Assembly: GCA_037440765.1 (NCBI GenBank)
Contig: JBBITL010000020.1
Coordinates: 1-64,000 of the forward strand
Source of the DNA: DTKY01 sp037440765
Lineage (GTDB): Bacteria > Acidobacteriota > Terriglobia > Bryobacterales > Bryobacteraceae
Length of the DNA stretch: 64,000 nucleotides
Direction of reading: 5' to 3'
The notes under the pieces were generated by a model, which was given only the letters and a program-made list of their open reading frames with translations, searched no databases and was not told the DNA's origin. Below are positions 17,578 through 26,080 of this stretch, piece by piece (position 1 is the stretch's first letter; each line of letters begins with the position of its first letter). A program made the position numbers and the translations under genes.

Positions 17578-18822
17578 GTGCGGGGGATCTTCCAGAACAG
17601 AAGCGCGCCGGCGGCAGCGGAAGCGGCGGAATTGCCTGGGGTGAGGGAGTGTCTGCGCTGGTTCACTGAGCGGAAGCAGTGGATCACTGAGCAGCAGATT
17701 CGGATCAGCCGGATCCCCGCTCCGACCTTCTTCGAGCAGGAGCGGGCCGCATGGCTGGCCGGGCGGTTGCGCCAGCTGGGCTGCCAGGTCCGGCTGGACG
17801 GAGCCGGCAATGTGGTGGCCAGGCCCAGGAAGGCCTCCCTGGAGCCTTGCATCGTCCTGTCGGCTCACCTGGACACGGTGCTGGCGCCCCGCGGCCCCGA
17901 GGATATCGTCGTGGGGCCCGACGGGAGGCTGCGCGGCCCCGGCGTGTCGGACAACGGCGCCGGCCTGGCGGCGCTTGTGGCAGTCGCCGCGGCCCTGGAT
18001 GCCGCGCCCCCTCTGGAAGACCTTCATTGCGGCCTGGTCCTGCTCGCCAACGTGTGCGAGGAGGGCGAGGGCAACCTCAGCGGCATGCGGCACTTCTGCG
18101 ACTCCTCGCCGGAGGGGCATAGCGCGCGCGCGTTTCTGGTGCTGGACGGACCCGCCGCCGATCACATAACGTGCTCGGGGCTGGAGAGCCGGCGGTTCGA
18201 GGTGGCCTTCACCGGAACAGGCGGCCACAGTTGGAGCGATTTCGGCACCGGCAACCCGGTGCATGCCCTCACCCGCGCCATCGCCCTGTTCCTGGAGAGA
18301 GCCTCGGCGCAGTGTGCGCCACCCTCCAGGTCTTCGTTCAACTTCGGCATCATCGAGGGCGGCTCCAATGTGAACGCCATTCCGCTGTCGGCCCGCGCCA
18401 AGGTGGATCTGCGTTCGGAGACCAGCCAGGACGTCGAGCGGCTGGCGGCGTTACTGGCAACGGCGGTGGAGCATGGCGCCGAGCTGGAGAACGCCGCCTC
18501 CACCGGCGGCAAGGTTACGGCTGCCCGAAAGTTGATAGGCTCGCGTCCCGGCGGGAGCCTGCATCCAGGCGCCGTCATCCTGACCCATCTGCGGGCCGTG
18601 GACGGCTATCTCGGCCTGCGGGCCCGGAACAACTCCGCCTCCACCGACGCGAACATTCCACTTTCCAGGGGCTTGCAGGCTCTGTCGATCGGCGCCGGCG
18701 GCGCCGGCGGAGGCGCGCACACACCCGAGGAGTGGTTCCACCCCGGCGGGCGCGATCTGGGCCTCAAGCGGATCATGCTGGCCCTCGCCCTGCTTATGCG
18801 GGACGCCTCTCTGGCCTTGTGA
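17578..18822 (+). CDS. M20-family metallopeptidase (PepT/CPG2-like)
   Basis: This 414-aa enzyme belongs to the M20 zinc aminoacylase/peptidase group, which hydrolyses peptides or N-acyl amino acids. The metal-site motifs are visible: LSAHLDTV near 96-103 (first zinc His, catalytic Asp), GVSDNGAGLAAL near 123-134 (bridging Asp), CEEGEGN near 160-166 (catalytic Glu and metal Glu), and a late His in GAHTPEEW. The dimerisation domain sits between with GTGGHSWSDFG. The substrate cannot be told. GTG 17578 follows a TACACT -10-like box by 8 nt; an in-frame GTG at 17641 is an alternative. It is divergent from argF, and the next gene overlaps it as GTGA. Confidence 0.88.
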   Translation: MRGIFQNRSAPAAAEAAELPGVRECLRWFTERKQWITEQQIRISRIPAPTFFEQERAAWLAGRLRQLGCQVRLDGAGNVVARPRKASLEPCIVLSAHLDTVLAPRGPEDIVVGPDGRLRGPGVSDNGAGLAALVAVAAALDAAPPLEDLHCGLVLLANVCEEGEGNLSGMRHFCDSSPEGHSARAFLVLDGPAADHITCSGLESRRFEVAFTGTGGHSWSDFGTGNPVHALTRAIALFLERASAQCAPPSRSSFNFGIIEGGSNVNAIPLSARAKVDLRSETSQDVERLAALLATAVEHGAELENAASTGGKVTAARKLIGSRPGGSLHPGAVILTHLRAVDGYLGLRARNNSASTDANIPLSRGLQALSIGAGGAGGGAHTPEEWFHPGGRDLGLKRIMLALALLMRDASLAL

Positions 18823-19718
18823 ACGCGACCGGACACACTCCCCGGTGGCGCGCGGAACTGGCCCTGCTGGCCGTGGTGGCCATCTGGGGCGCCACCTTCG
18901 TCATGGTCAAAGAGGCGCTGGCCGACGCCTCCACACTGCTGTTTCTGGCGCTGCGCTTCAGCCTGGCCGCGGCGGCGCTGGGGCTGGTCTTCCTGCGCTG
19001 CTTCGGCCGGGCCGTCCAGGTGAGGCGCTCACTGGCAGCCGGCGCGCTGGCGGGCATCTGTCTGTTTCTGGGTTACTTCTTCCAGACCGCGGGTCTGCGC
19101 CACACCACCCCCTCGAAATCGGCGTTTATCACGGCTCTTTCGATCGTGATGGTGCCTTTGCTGGTTTCGTTCGTCCATAAGAGTGTGCCCCACGCCGCGG
19201 AACTGGCGGGGGTAGCGCTGGCCACCGCCGGCCTGGGATTGATGACGCTCGAAAGACAGAGCCTTGCCTTGAATCGCGGGGATCTGCTCACCATGTTGTG
19301 CGCCGCGGCATTCGCGCTGCACATAATGGTGCTGGGCCACTACTCCGGCAAGGTGAGCGTGGAGCTGATGAGCCTGGGCCAGGTGGCCACGACGGCGCTG
19401 GTAGCGTCGGGCGCCTTCTGGTGGGCGGAGGTTCCCCGCGTTCGCTGGAGCCCTGAGCTGGTTGCGGCGCTGGCGGTGACCGGACTGCTGGCGACCGCCC
19501 TGGCCTTCACCGTGCAGACCTGGGCACAGCGGCACACCAGCCCGACCAGGACGGCGCTGATCATCGCCGCCGAGCCCGTCTTCGCATGGGTGGCTTCTCT
19601 GCTGGCCGCGGCGGAGGCCTTCTCGGCGCGCGGCCTGGCGGGCGGCCTGCTGATCCTGGGCGGAGTGGTCCTGGCGGAGCTGAAACCGTCCTGGGCGCGC
19701 GGGCATCCATTGAGGTAG
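18819..19718 (+). CDS. EamA/DMT-family membrane transporter
   Basis: This 299-aa inner-membrane protein has ten predicted hydrophobic segments in two halves, each an EamA repeat. The first half holds AIWGATFVMVKEAL near 17-30 and LRFSLAAAAL; the second ends in TRTALIIAAEPVFAWVASLL, the usual PxxA/EPV signature. Members export amino acids or other small metabolites; the substrate here is unknown. GTG 18819 overlaps the peptidase stop by 4 nt, so the two are likely coupled and may handle related compounds. Confidence 0.88.
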   Translation: MNATGHTPRWRAELALLAVVAIWGATFVMVKEALADASTLLFLALRFSLAAAALGLVFLRCFGRAVQVRRSLAAGALAGICLFLGYFFQTAGLRHTTPSKSAFITALSIVMVPLLVSFVHKSVPHAAELAGVALATAGLGLMTLERQSLALNRGDLLTMLCAAAFALHIMVLGHYSGKVSVELMSLGQVATTALVASGAFWWAEVPRVRWSPELVAALAVTGLLATALAFTVQTWAQRHTSPTRTALIIAAEPVFAWVASLLAAAEAFSARGLAGGLLILGGVVLAELKPSWARGHPLR

Positions 19719-19738
19719 AGACGTTGCTGGCCGTGCCT

Positions 19739-19744
19739 TATAAT
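19739..19744 (+). promoter_or_regulatory. Putative -10 box of htrA
   Basis: A perfect TATAAT lies 32 nt before the chosen htrA ATG. No convincing -35 is seen at 16-18 bp. The Shine-Dalgarno-like AGAGGTG lies at 19764-19770. Confidence 0.4.
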
Positions 19745-19776
19745 TGAGTCGAACACAGTATTTAGAGGTGAATCCC

Positions 19777-21363
19777 ATGAGCATGTTGGGGGCTGTACGC
19801 AGGCAGAAGCTGTTGTCGTTCACGCTGTTGCTTTTTACCCTGTCGCTGGGGATCCTGATCGGGACCCTCCTGCGGACTGGCGTGAGCGCCCAGGGGCAGG
19901 GCGCAGCCGACGCGACGCCGCTGTCGGTTCCGAGCGCCGTCCAACTGTCCAACGAATTCACCCAGCTCGCCAAGAAGCTCGAACCGTCGGTCGTGAACAT
20001 CACCACGGACTACAACGTCCGCCAGCAGACCTCCCGCAACCGGAGGCAGCAAACGCCGCCGCCCGGCCAGGAGGATCAGTTCGATTTCTTCCGGCGCTTT
20101 TTCGGTCCGTTCGAGTTCGACATGCCGGCTCCCAGGCGCAGCTCCGGCACGGGCTCGGGCGTGGTGGTGGACCCCAACGGGTACATACTGACCAACAACC
20201 ACGTGGTGGACCAGGCGGACAGGATCAAGGTTAGGCTCACCGGAGACAGCACTGAATACGTAGCGAAGCTGATCGGCACGGACAGGGAGACGGACCTGGC
20301 GGTGATCAAGATCGACGCTCCCAGGAAGCTCACGCCCGCGAAGATCGGCAACTCGGACGCGGTTCAGGTGGGTGACTGGGCGGTGGCGATTGGCTCGCCC
20401 TTCGGACTGGAGACGACCGTGACGGCCGGCATCATCAGCGCCAAGGAGCGCGATTTCCCCGGCCAGCAGTTCCAGCACTTCCTGCAAACCGACGCCGCCA
20501 TCAATCCCGGCAACAGCGGCGGTCCGCTGCTCAACATACGCGGCGAGGTCATCGGCGTTAACACGGCGATCGCCACCTCCAGCACCGGGTACCAGGGAAT
20601 CGGGTTCGCGCTCCCCATCAACACCGCCGTCCAGGTCTACAACCAGATCATCAAGACGGGCCGGGTGACGCGCGGATCCATCGGGGTGAGCCTTCAGACT
20701 CAAGGCGCCGAGGAGCTCATCAAGGCCTACGGCGGCACCAAAGGAGCATTCGTCACCAACGTCACGGCCGGAAGCCCCGCCGAGAAGGCCGGCCTGAAGG
20801 AAAGGGACATCATCGTCTCGTTCAACGGCAGGCCGCTCGCCAGCGGTGACGAACTGGTTAACTCGGTGGCCGATGCTAAGGTGGGCTCGCAGGCCACCCT
20901 GGGCGTCATCCGCGACCGCAAGAACATGGAAGTCCTCGTCACTATCGCCGACCGCACGGAAGTCTACGCCAGCGATCCGCGCATCGTGGGACCGCGCCCT
21001 GACCGGCAGGGGCAGCCCGAGGCGGCCGGCATGCGCTTCGGCTTCTCGGTTGAGGGGCTATCGGCGGCGGACCGGTCGGCCGCGGGCCTGGACGGCAAGG
21101 CGGGCGTGCGAATCGCCTCGGTGGAGCCGGCTTCCTTCGCCGACGACATCGGTCTCCAGGCGGGCGACGTGCTTACGGAAATCAACGGCCAGACAATCAC
21201 GTCGGTGGAGGATATCCGCCGTGTCCAGGCGGCGCTGAAACCGGGAGACTCGGCAGCCTTCCGGGTGTTGCGGTCCCCGGGCCAGGCCCTGCCGGGCGCT
21301 CCCCGTCAGCGGTCTCAGTGGGTCGCCGTCTACGTGGCCGGGACGCTTCCGGCCCAGTTCTAG
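19777..21363 (+). CDS. Periplasmic serine protease HtrA/DegP with two PDZ domains
   Basis: HtrA proteases degrade or refold damaged envelope proteins. The 528-aa protein has an N-terminal hydrophobic signal or anchor (about 11-33) ending GVSAQG. The trypsin-like domain has His142 (TNNHVVD), Asp173 (ETDLAVIK) and Ser247 (NPGNSGGPL), giving a full triad. Two PDZ domains follow, the first around VTAGSPAEKAGLKERD and the second near the C-terminus around VEPASFADDIGLQAGD. ATG 19777 is preferred over the GTG/ATG candidates upstream because AGAGGTG precedes it at good distance. Length and layout fit DegP/DegQ. Confidence 0.95.
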   Translation: MSMLGAVRRQKLLSFTLLLFTLSLGILIGTLLRTGVSAQGQGAADATPLSVPSAVQLSNEFTQLAKKLEPSVVNITTDYNVRQQTSRNRRQQTPPPGQEDQFDFFRRFFGPFEFDMPAPRRSSGTGSGVVVDPNGYILTNNHVVDQADRIKVRLTGDSTEYVAKLIGTDRETDLAVIKIDAPRKLTPAKIGNSDAVQVGDWAVAIGSPFGLETTVTAGIISAKERDFPGQQFQHFLQTDAAINPGNSGGPLLNIRGEVIGVNTAIATSSTGYQGIGFALPINTAVQVYNQIIKTGRVTRGSIGVSLQTQGAEELIKAYGGTKGAFVTNVTAGSPAEKAGLKERDIIVSFNGRPLASGDELVNSVADAKVGSQATLGVIRDRKNMEVLVTIADRTEVYASDPRIVGPRPDRQGQPEAAGMRFGFSVEGLSAADRSAAGLDGKAGVRIASVEPASFADDIGLQAGDVLTEINGQTITSVEDIRRVQAALKPGDSAAFRVLRSPGQALPGAPRQRSQWVAVYVAGTLPAQF

Positions 21364-21365
21364 AC

Positions 21366-21824
21366 ATGGCGCCGCTGAGCCTGAACAGCATGGCATTACT
21401 TCTGTTGCTCGCCGCGGGCGCCGCCGCGCAGACAGCGAAGACGGCTCCCAAGCAGCCGCCTGCGGCTGAGAAGAAAGCTGTGACCGCCAGGCCGCCGGCT
21501 GCGGCGGCCAAGCAGGCCACCGCCAAGAAGACCACGGTCAGGAAGACCACGGCAAGGAAACAGGCGGTCCGCCCGCGCGCCCAGCAGAAGCCAGCGCCGG
21601 AGCGCTACGCCGAGATCCAGCAGGCGCTCATCGGACGGGGTTTTCTCAACAGCCCGGCCGACGGCAAGTGGAACGACAGCTCCGCCGTCGCGCTCAAGAA
21701 GTTCCAGGAGAGCCAGAAACTGGCCGCCACGGGCAGGATAGACGCGCTCTCGCTGATCCGCCTGGGCCTTGGGCCCAAGACCAACGCGGGCCTGCCCCCC
21801 TCCGAACCTGAACCCAAACCCTGA
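21366..21824 (+). CDS. Secreted peptidoglycan-binding domain protein
   Basis: This 152-aa protein has a signal peptide (hydrophobic core MALLLLLAAGAAA, probable cut after AAA/AQ). A long Lys/Ala/Pro/Thr-rich linker (about 23-72) follows, then a PG_binding_1 domain: YAEIQQALIGRGFLNSPADG, then WNDSSAVALKKFQESQKLA, ending IDALSLIRLGLG. Such domains hold proteins to the cell wall; no catalytic domain is attached. The low-complexity basic linker may contact the wall polyanions (inference). It starts 2 nt after htrA stops. Confidence 0.82.
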   Translation: MAPLSLNSMALLLLLAAGAAAQTAKTAPKQPPAAEKKAVTARPPAAAAKQATAKKTTVRKTTARKQAVRPRAQQKPAPERYAEIQQALIGRGFLNSPADGKWNDSSAVALKKFQESQKLAATGRIDALSLIRLGLGPKTNAGLPPSEPEPKP

Positions 21825-21849
21825 AAGGCTGGCCTGACGATCCGCCGGG

Positions 21850-21855
21850 TATACT
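21850..21855 (+). promoter_or_regulatory. Putative -10 box of purM
   Basis: TATACT (5/6) lies 18 nt before the purM ATG and is followed at once by GGAGGG. No clear -35 was found. Confidence 0.35.
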
Positions 21856-21873
21856 GGAGGGTCTGAGCGGATC

Positions 21874-22920
21874 ATGCCGTCCCGGAAGACCGTACTCTAC
21901 CAAGACGCTGGCGTCAGCATAAACGAAGCGGATCGCGCCGTCGCCCATATACGAAAACTGGCGCGAGCCACGTTCAATTCCGGCGTCCTGACCGACATCG
22001 GGAGCTTCGGCGCCGGCTTCCGGCTGTCCGGCTGGAAGGCGCCTGTCCTGGTGAGCAGCGCCGACGGCGTGGGCACCAAGCTCAAGCTGGCCTTCCTTAC
22101 CGGCCGCCACGAGACCGTCGGGGAGGACCTGGTCAACCACTGCGTCAACGACATCGCCGTCCAGGGAGCGGTCCCGCTGTTCTTCCTGGACTACTTCGCG
22201 GCGGGCAAACTGGACGCCGCGGTCGCCGCCGCGGTGGTTAGCGGGCTGGCGCGCGGATGCGCGGCCAACGGCTGCGCGCTGATCGGCGGAGAGACCGCGG
22301 AAATGCCCGGCTTCTACGCGCCGGGCGAGTACGACTTGGCGGGCTTCATCGTCGGCGCCGTCGAGCGCAGGCGGCTGCTTACCGGCTCCTCCGTCCGGGC
22401 CGGAGATGCGCTGGTCGGCCTGCCCTCCACGGGCCTGCACACCAACGGATACTCGCTCGCGCGCAAGCTGCTGTTCGAGGTGGCTGGATACGGGCCGGAC
22501 TCGTTCGTCGCCGCCCTTGGCTGCACCGTGGCCGACGAACTGCTGAAGGTCCATCGAAGCTACCTCTCCGCGATTCAGTCGCTGCATGCCAAGGGGCTGC
22601 TGGCAGGCGCGGCGCACATCACCGGGGGCGGCATCTCGGACAACACGCCGCGCATTCTGCCCGAGGGTCTGGCGGCGGAGATACACGCGGCCTCCTGGCG
22701 GATTCCCGCCGTGTTCGAGCTGCTCAGGCGCCTGGGCAACCTCCCCAACGGCGACTACCGCCGGACCTTCAATCTTGGCATCGGCATGATCCTCGCCATT
22801 CCGCAGCGGAAGCTGGACCGCGCGGTGAGACTGCTGCACCGGATGGGAGAACAGTACTTCCCGATCGGCCGGGTGATCCGGCTGCCGCGGGGCGCCAGAT
22901 CGAGGGTGATCTACAAATGA
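21874..22920 (+). CDS. purM: Phosphoribosylformylglycinamidine cyclo-ligase
   Basis: PurM (AIR synthetase) closes the imidazole ring in purine synthesis using ATP. The 348-aa protein starts with a glycine-rich ATP-binding region, and has LVSSADGVGTKLKLAF near 64-79 (the family DGVGTK motif), DLVNHCVNDIAVQGAVPLFFLDYFA near 89-113, and HITGGGISDNTPRILP near 249-264. Length is typical. Its stop overlaps the purN start (ATGA). Confidence 0.97.
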   Translation: MPSRKTVLYQDAGVSINEADRAVAHIRKLARATFNSGVLTDIGSFGAGFRLSGWKAPVLVSSADGVGTKLKLAFLTGRHETVGEDLVNHCVNDIAVQGAVPLFFLDYFAAGKLDAAVAAAVVSGLARGCAANGCALIGGETAEMPGFYAPGEYDLAGFIVGAVERRRLLTGSSVRAGDALVGLPSTGLHTNGYSLARKLLFEVAGYGPDSFVAALGCTVADELLKVHRSYLSAIQSLHAKGLLAGAAHITGGGISDNTPRILPEGLAAEIHAASWRIPAVFELLRRLGNLPNGDYRRTFNLGIGMILAIPQRKLDRAVRLLHRMGEQYFPIGRVIRLPRGARSRVIYK

Positions 22921-23519
22921 AGCGACTCGGTATTCTGCTCTCGGGCCGTGGGTCGAATTTCGAGGCCATCGCCGCCAATGTAGCTGCGGGCCGCATCGAC
23001 GCCATGATCGCCGGGGTGATTTCCAACCGGCCGGAGGCGCGCGGGCTGGAGACGGCACGTGCGCTGGGCCTCAACGCCGTCTGCATCCCGTCCAAGGGAA
23101 TGGAACGCGAGGCCTACGACCGCCTGGTGGTGGCCGAACTGAACAGGCACGAAGTGGACCTGGTGTGCCTGGCCGGCTTCATGCGGCTGCTGAGCGCGTA
23201 CTTCGTGCGCCAGTTCCCGCTCCGCATCCTGAACATACACCCGGCCCTGCTGCCTTCGTTCCCGGGCCTCGACCCGCAGAGACAGGCCCTGGAGCACGGC
23301 GTGAAGATCTCCGGCTGCACCGTGCACTTCGTGGACGAGAACCTGGACTCGGGGCCGATCCTGATTCAGGCCGCCGTCCCGGTGCTCGACGACGACACCG
23401 CCGACACGCTCTCCGCCAGGATTCTCAAAGAGGAGCATCGCATCTACAGCGAAGCCATCCGCCTGGTGCTCAGCGGCCGGTTCCGCGTGGAGGGCCGGCG
23501 GGTGATCTCTACCGCGTAG
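22917..23519 (+). CDS. purN: Phosphoribosylglycinamide formyltransferase
   Basis: PurN transfers the formyl group of 10-formyl-THF to GAR. The 200-aa protein has LLSGRGSNFEAI near 7-18 (phosphate loop), LAGFMRLL near 84-91, and the catalytic region NIHPALLPSFPG near 105-116 with the conserved N and H, followed by GCTVHFVDENLDSGPIL with the conserved D. Coupled to purM by a 4-nt overlap. Confidence 0.97.
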   Translation: MKRLGILLSGRGSNFEAIAANVAAGRIDAMIAGVISNRPEARGLETARALGLNAVCIPSKGMEREAYDRLVVAELNRHEVDLVCLAGFMRLLSAYFVRQFPLRILNIHPALLPSFPGLDPQRQALEHGVKISGCTVHFVDENLDSGPILIQAAVPVLDDDTADTLSARILKEEHRIYSEAIRLVLSGRFRVEGRRVISTA

Positions 23520-23535
23520 CCGCCCCCGCAGGCTG

Positions 23536-24558
23536 CTACTCTGCCAGAAGTTCGTTCAGCTTCGCCATGACCGCGAAGGCGTCGGCAACGTAAAGTACGT
23601 CGGCCTTGCCCTGCGCCCACCCGCAGTTCGGATCCAGGTTCACCGCGCGGCGCTCGCTGATGAACCGCCAGCCCACCACGTGCGGCTCTTCTCCGTGGCA
23701 GCAGGTGGCCAGACCCTTGGGGTGCCGCGGTGTCGAGCCGGTCTGCCCGACTTGGTTGAGATGCGTCAGGAAGGGCAGCACGGCCTGGCCCTCCGAGCCC
23801 AGGTCCACCAGAGACTTGCTGCTGCCGAGCGAGGCCCGCGAGCGGCGCAGGAAATCCAGGATCAGCGCTCCCGCCTCTTCGGCGTGCGTTTTCCCGTCGG
23901 GCTGCTTCTTGGTCCAGCCGGCGCCGGCGACGAACAGCAGGTCCGCGTCGGGCCGTATGGTCTGCTCGCCCGCCTGCGGAGCCCGGTACTCGATGAACTC
24001 GGTGCGCGCGGATGCGCCTGAGGCGACTGCTTCGACCTGGACGGCGCCGGCCTCGCCCGCCCACGGCTCGAAACACCCCGCATCCACGAGGATGAACCAC
24101 GGGCGCGCGCTGCGCTCGAGCACGGCTTCCATCCGCTGCCGGTAATACCAGCGGCTTACTGCGAGCTTTCCCGCCGCCACGCTGATGCCCGTCACGTGGG
24201 TATCCACGCACCCACCCACGCGCTCGGCCACGCCCGCCAGGCAGCGGGCGAAACGCGAAGTGGCCGGCGCCACCACGATGCCCGCCCCGGCGGCCCTGGC
24301 GAGCGCCTCGGCGGCGGCCGCGTCGGTCGAGTACCTCGGCTGGCTGAACTCCGGGCCCTCCACCCCCAGAAAGCGTCCCGCTCCGCAGTCTGCCGCCTGG
24401 CTGGCGGCGGCCTCCACCCGGGCGCCGCTCAGGCCGAGCGTCAGCCCGGCGCCCGCCAGACCCTGCTGGACCATCCGGCCCGCGGCGATCGCCTCTCGCG
24501 CCGGCTTCGCCAGCGACCCGTCTTCTTCCACATGCGCAAGAACCAGAATCGTCTCCAT
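23536..24558 (-). CDS. etfA: Electron transfer flavoprotein alpha subunit (FixB/EtfA-like)
   Basis: EtfA holds FAD and passes electrons between dehydrogenases and the quinone pool. The 340-aa protein has an N-terminal domain starting METILVLAHVEEDG and a C-terminal FAD region with NQVGQTGST near 259-267, the family VGQTG motif. After this the usual GISG-A-QH segment reads LATCCHGEEPHVVGW, and the stretch INKDPEAPIF is replaced by NLDPNCGWAQGKADV. It is therefore a divergent EtfA. I chose ATG 24558 because GAGG lies 6 nt upstream; ATG 24564 is also possible. It follows etfB. Confidence 0.85.
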   Translation of the reverse strand: METILVLAHVEEDGSLAKPAREAIAAGRMVQQGLAGAGLTLGLSGARVEAAASQAADCGAGRFLGVEGPEFSQPRYSTDAAAAEALARAAGAGIVVAPATSRFARCLAGVAERVGGCVDTHVTGISVAAGKLAVSRWYYRQRMEAVLERSARPWFILVDAGCFEPWAGEAGAVQVEAVASGASARTEFIEYRAPQAGEQTIRPDADLLFVAGAGWTKKQPDGKTHAEEAGALILDFLRRSRASLGSSKSLVDLGSEGQAVLPFLTHLNQVGQTGSTPRHPKGLATCCHGEEPHVVGWRFISERRAVNLDPNCGWAQGKADVLYVADAFAVMAKLNELLAE

Positions 24559-24566
24559 GGCCATCC

Positions 24567-25376
24567 TCACTTGTTCCGAATCCAGGCGGCTATCTGGCCG
24601 GCGACCTCTTCGGCCGGAAGGTCCTTGACGACCCTGGTCTCCCGGCGCTGGCTCGGCACCTTCACGCTCCTGTAGCTCAGGCCCTCGGCCCCGAGCCTGA
24701 CCGGTCTGGCGCGCTGAAGCGCGGGCATGATGGCCCGCATGTTGGCCATCCCCACCTGCGGGTTGTTGGGCGGCTCCGGCAGGTTTCCGGTGGCCCACCC
24801 GAGCAATGCCGGGGGGCCCTGGCAGCGGGAGACCTGGTGCCTGCCGCCCTCCACGCGTTCCAAAACTCGGAACGAGCCACTTTCGTCCACCTGCAACTCG
24901 TCGACTCCCTGGAACTGGTCCGTGATGCCCAGGCGCTCGCCCACCATCTGCATGGTCGCGCCCGCGCCGCGCGAGGCCGATTCCCACCCTCCGAATACCA
25001 GCAGGCGGCCCTTGTCAAGCCCGGCTATGCCCTGGATGGCTTCGGCCAGCGCCGCCGCCACTTCCGAGGCGTCCGTGAACCCGCCGGAGGGGCCGTCCAG
25101 CGCGACCAGCTCGAAGGGGACCTTCTGCGCCACGGTCATCATCACCTGCTGGAGCTTGGCCTTGGGGCTCAGGCTCACCAGCCACACCTTGCTGCCCGGC
25201 GAGTTCCTGGCCAGGTTGGCCGCCTCGTAGAGCGCGTGGGCAGCCCACGGGTCGAGCACCGCGGGCAGCATCATCTCGTTCTTAAGGGATGGGATCGGGG
25301 CGCCCGCCACCGGTTCCAGCGTCTGGAGCGGGTCCGGGACGATGCTCCCACACACCACAATCTGGAAGCTCTGCAT
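24567..25376 (-). CDS. etfB: Electron transfer flavoprotein beta subunit (FixA/EtfB-like)
   Basis: EtfB pairs with EtfA. The 269-aa protein opens FQIVVCGSIVPDP, with the family start I-V-x-x-x-x-V-P-D/T. It then has LDPWAAHALYEAANLA (the DxxAxxxALxL pattern) and VFGGWESASRGAGATMQMVGERLG near 137-160, matching the AMP-binding G-x-x-A-x-D-x-x-x-x-Q segment in altered form. A -10-like TATACT ends 6 nt before the ATG at 25376, so the message may be leaderless. Confidence 0.87.
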   Translation of the reverse strand: MQSFQIVVCGSIVPDPLQTLEPVAGAPIPSLKNEMMLPAVLDPWAAHALYEAANLARNSPGSKVWLVSLSPKAKLQQVMMTVAQKVPFELVALDGPSGGFTDASEVAAALAEAIQGIAGLDKGRLLVFGGWESASRGAGATMQMVGERLGITDQFQGVDELQVDESGSFRVLERVEGGRHQVSRCQGPPALLGWATGNLPEPPNNPQVGMANMRAIMPALQRARPVRLGAEGLSYRSVKVPSQRRETRVVKDLPAEEVAGQIAAWIRNK

Positions 25377-25591
25377 CCCCCCAGTATATGCGGGCTGACC
25401 CGCCGGACTCGGAGCAAGCCCTCAGAGCCGCGCCTCGTGCGCCAGCTATTGCGGCCACCGGAGATGGACCCCTACCGGTTGCGCCCACCTAGCAGATAGA
25501 AAGCAAAACACTTCCCTGTAAAAAAAACTTGCATCGGCTGGCGTTCTGTTTCATAATCATTCTGGTCAGTTTTGGATCAATGTGGGCTTAA
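25377..25591. other. Divergent etfB-mraZ intergenic region
   Basis: The 215-bp spacer holds, on the minus strand, TATACT (25383-25388) close to the etfB ATG, and on the plus strand the mraZ promoter and operator. The middle (25400-25500) shows no gene or clear repeat. A poly-A run occurs at 25521-25527. Confidence 0.5.
25529..25557 (+). promoter_or_regulatory. Putative promoter of the dcw cluster
   Basis: TTGCAT (25529-25534) and CATAAT (25552-25557, 5/6) are separated by 17 bp. The predicted start near 25564 puts the MraZ repeats in the first 30 nt of the transcript and immediately downstream of the -10. Confidence 0.4.
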
Positions 25592-25596
25592 ATGGG
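25563..25596 (+). promoter_or_regulatory. MraZ operator: four TGG-type direct repeats at 10-bp spacing
   Basis: TGG occurs at 25563, 25573, 25583 and 25593 as TGGT, TGGA, TGGG and TGGG, exactly 10 bp apart. MraZ regulators bind 3-4 TGGGN repeats separated by 5 nt (10-bp period) in front of mraZ. Here the last repeat includes the ATG of mraZ at 25592-25594, so binding would also cover the start codon DNA. Confidence 0.65.
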
Positions 25597-26074
25597 TGAA
25601 ACCACTGCAATCCGGATAGTTGCCCCCCCCAACGGCTCCCATTCGGCCAAGATCGACGACAAGGGCCGGCTCAAGCTGCCCGCCAAGCTCCAGGAGTATT
25701 TCCTCGGCCTCGGCGAGAAGACGGTATTCATCACCAGCCTGGATCGCGCCACAGCCAGGATATACAGCCACTCGACCTGGGAGGAGAACAAGGCATTCCT
25801 CGCCGGCTTCAAGGACGACCCTGAGTGGGCCGAGGACGTGCTGTTCGTCGCGAACCACTTCGGAGCCGACTCGGAAATGGACGAACAGGGGCGCGTGCTG
25901 ATCCCCCAGAGGCTGAGGACCCTGCTGGCGCTGGAGGGCGAGTCCGTTCACCTGGAGTGCTTCCCCGGTGTGGTCTACGTCTACACGATGGCCAACTACG
26001 AGGAGCGCATGGGGCGCGCCCTCAGCGGGCTGGCCGACAAGGTCCGCTCCCTGCGCCAGAAGGGCTTGAAGTGA
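25592..26074 (+). CDS. mraZ: Transcriptional regulator MraZ
   Basis: MraZ is the AbrB-fold regulator that represses the dcw cluster in which it is the first gene. The 160-aa protein has two repeated DxxGRL halves: IDDKGRLKLPAKLQEYF near 22-38 and MDEQGRVLIPQRLR near 99-112, the diagnostic pattern. The N-terminus is about 15 aa longer than E. coli MraZ. A run of C at 25622-25629 lies early in the gene. An operator of four repeats overlaps the start. Confidence 0.95.
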   Translation: MGETTAIRIVAPPNGSHSAKIDDKGRLKLPAKLQEYFLGLGEKTVFITSLDRATARIYSHSTWEENKAFLAGFKDDPEWAEDVLFVANHFGADSEMDEQGRVLIPQRLRTLLALEGESVHLECFPGVVYVYTMANYEERMGRALSGLADKVRSLRQKGLK

Positions 26075-26080
26075 TGCTCT

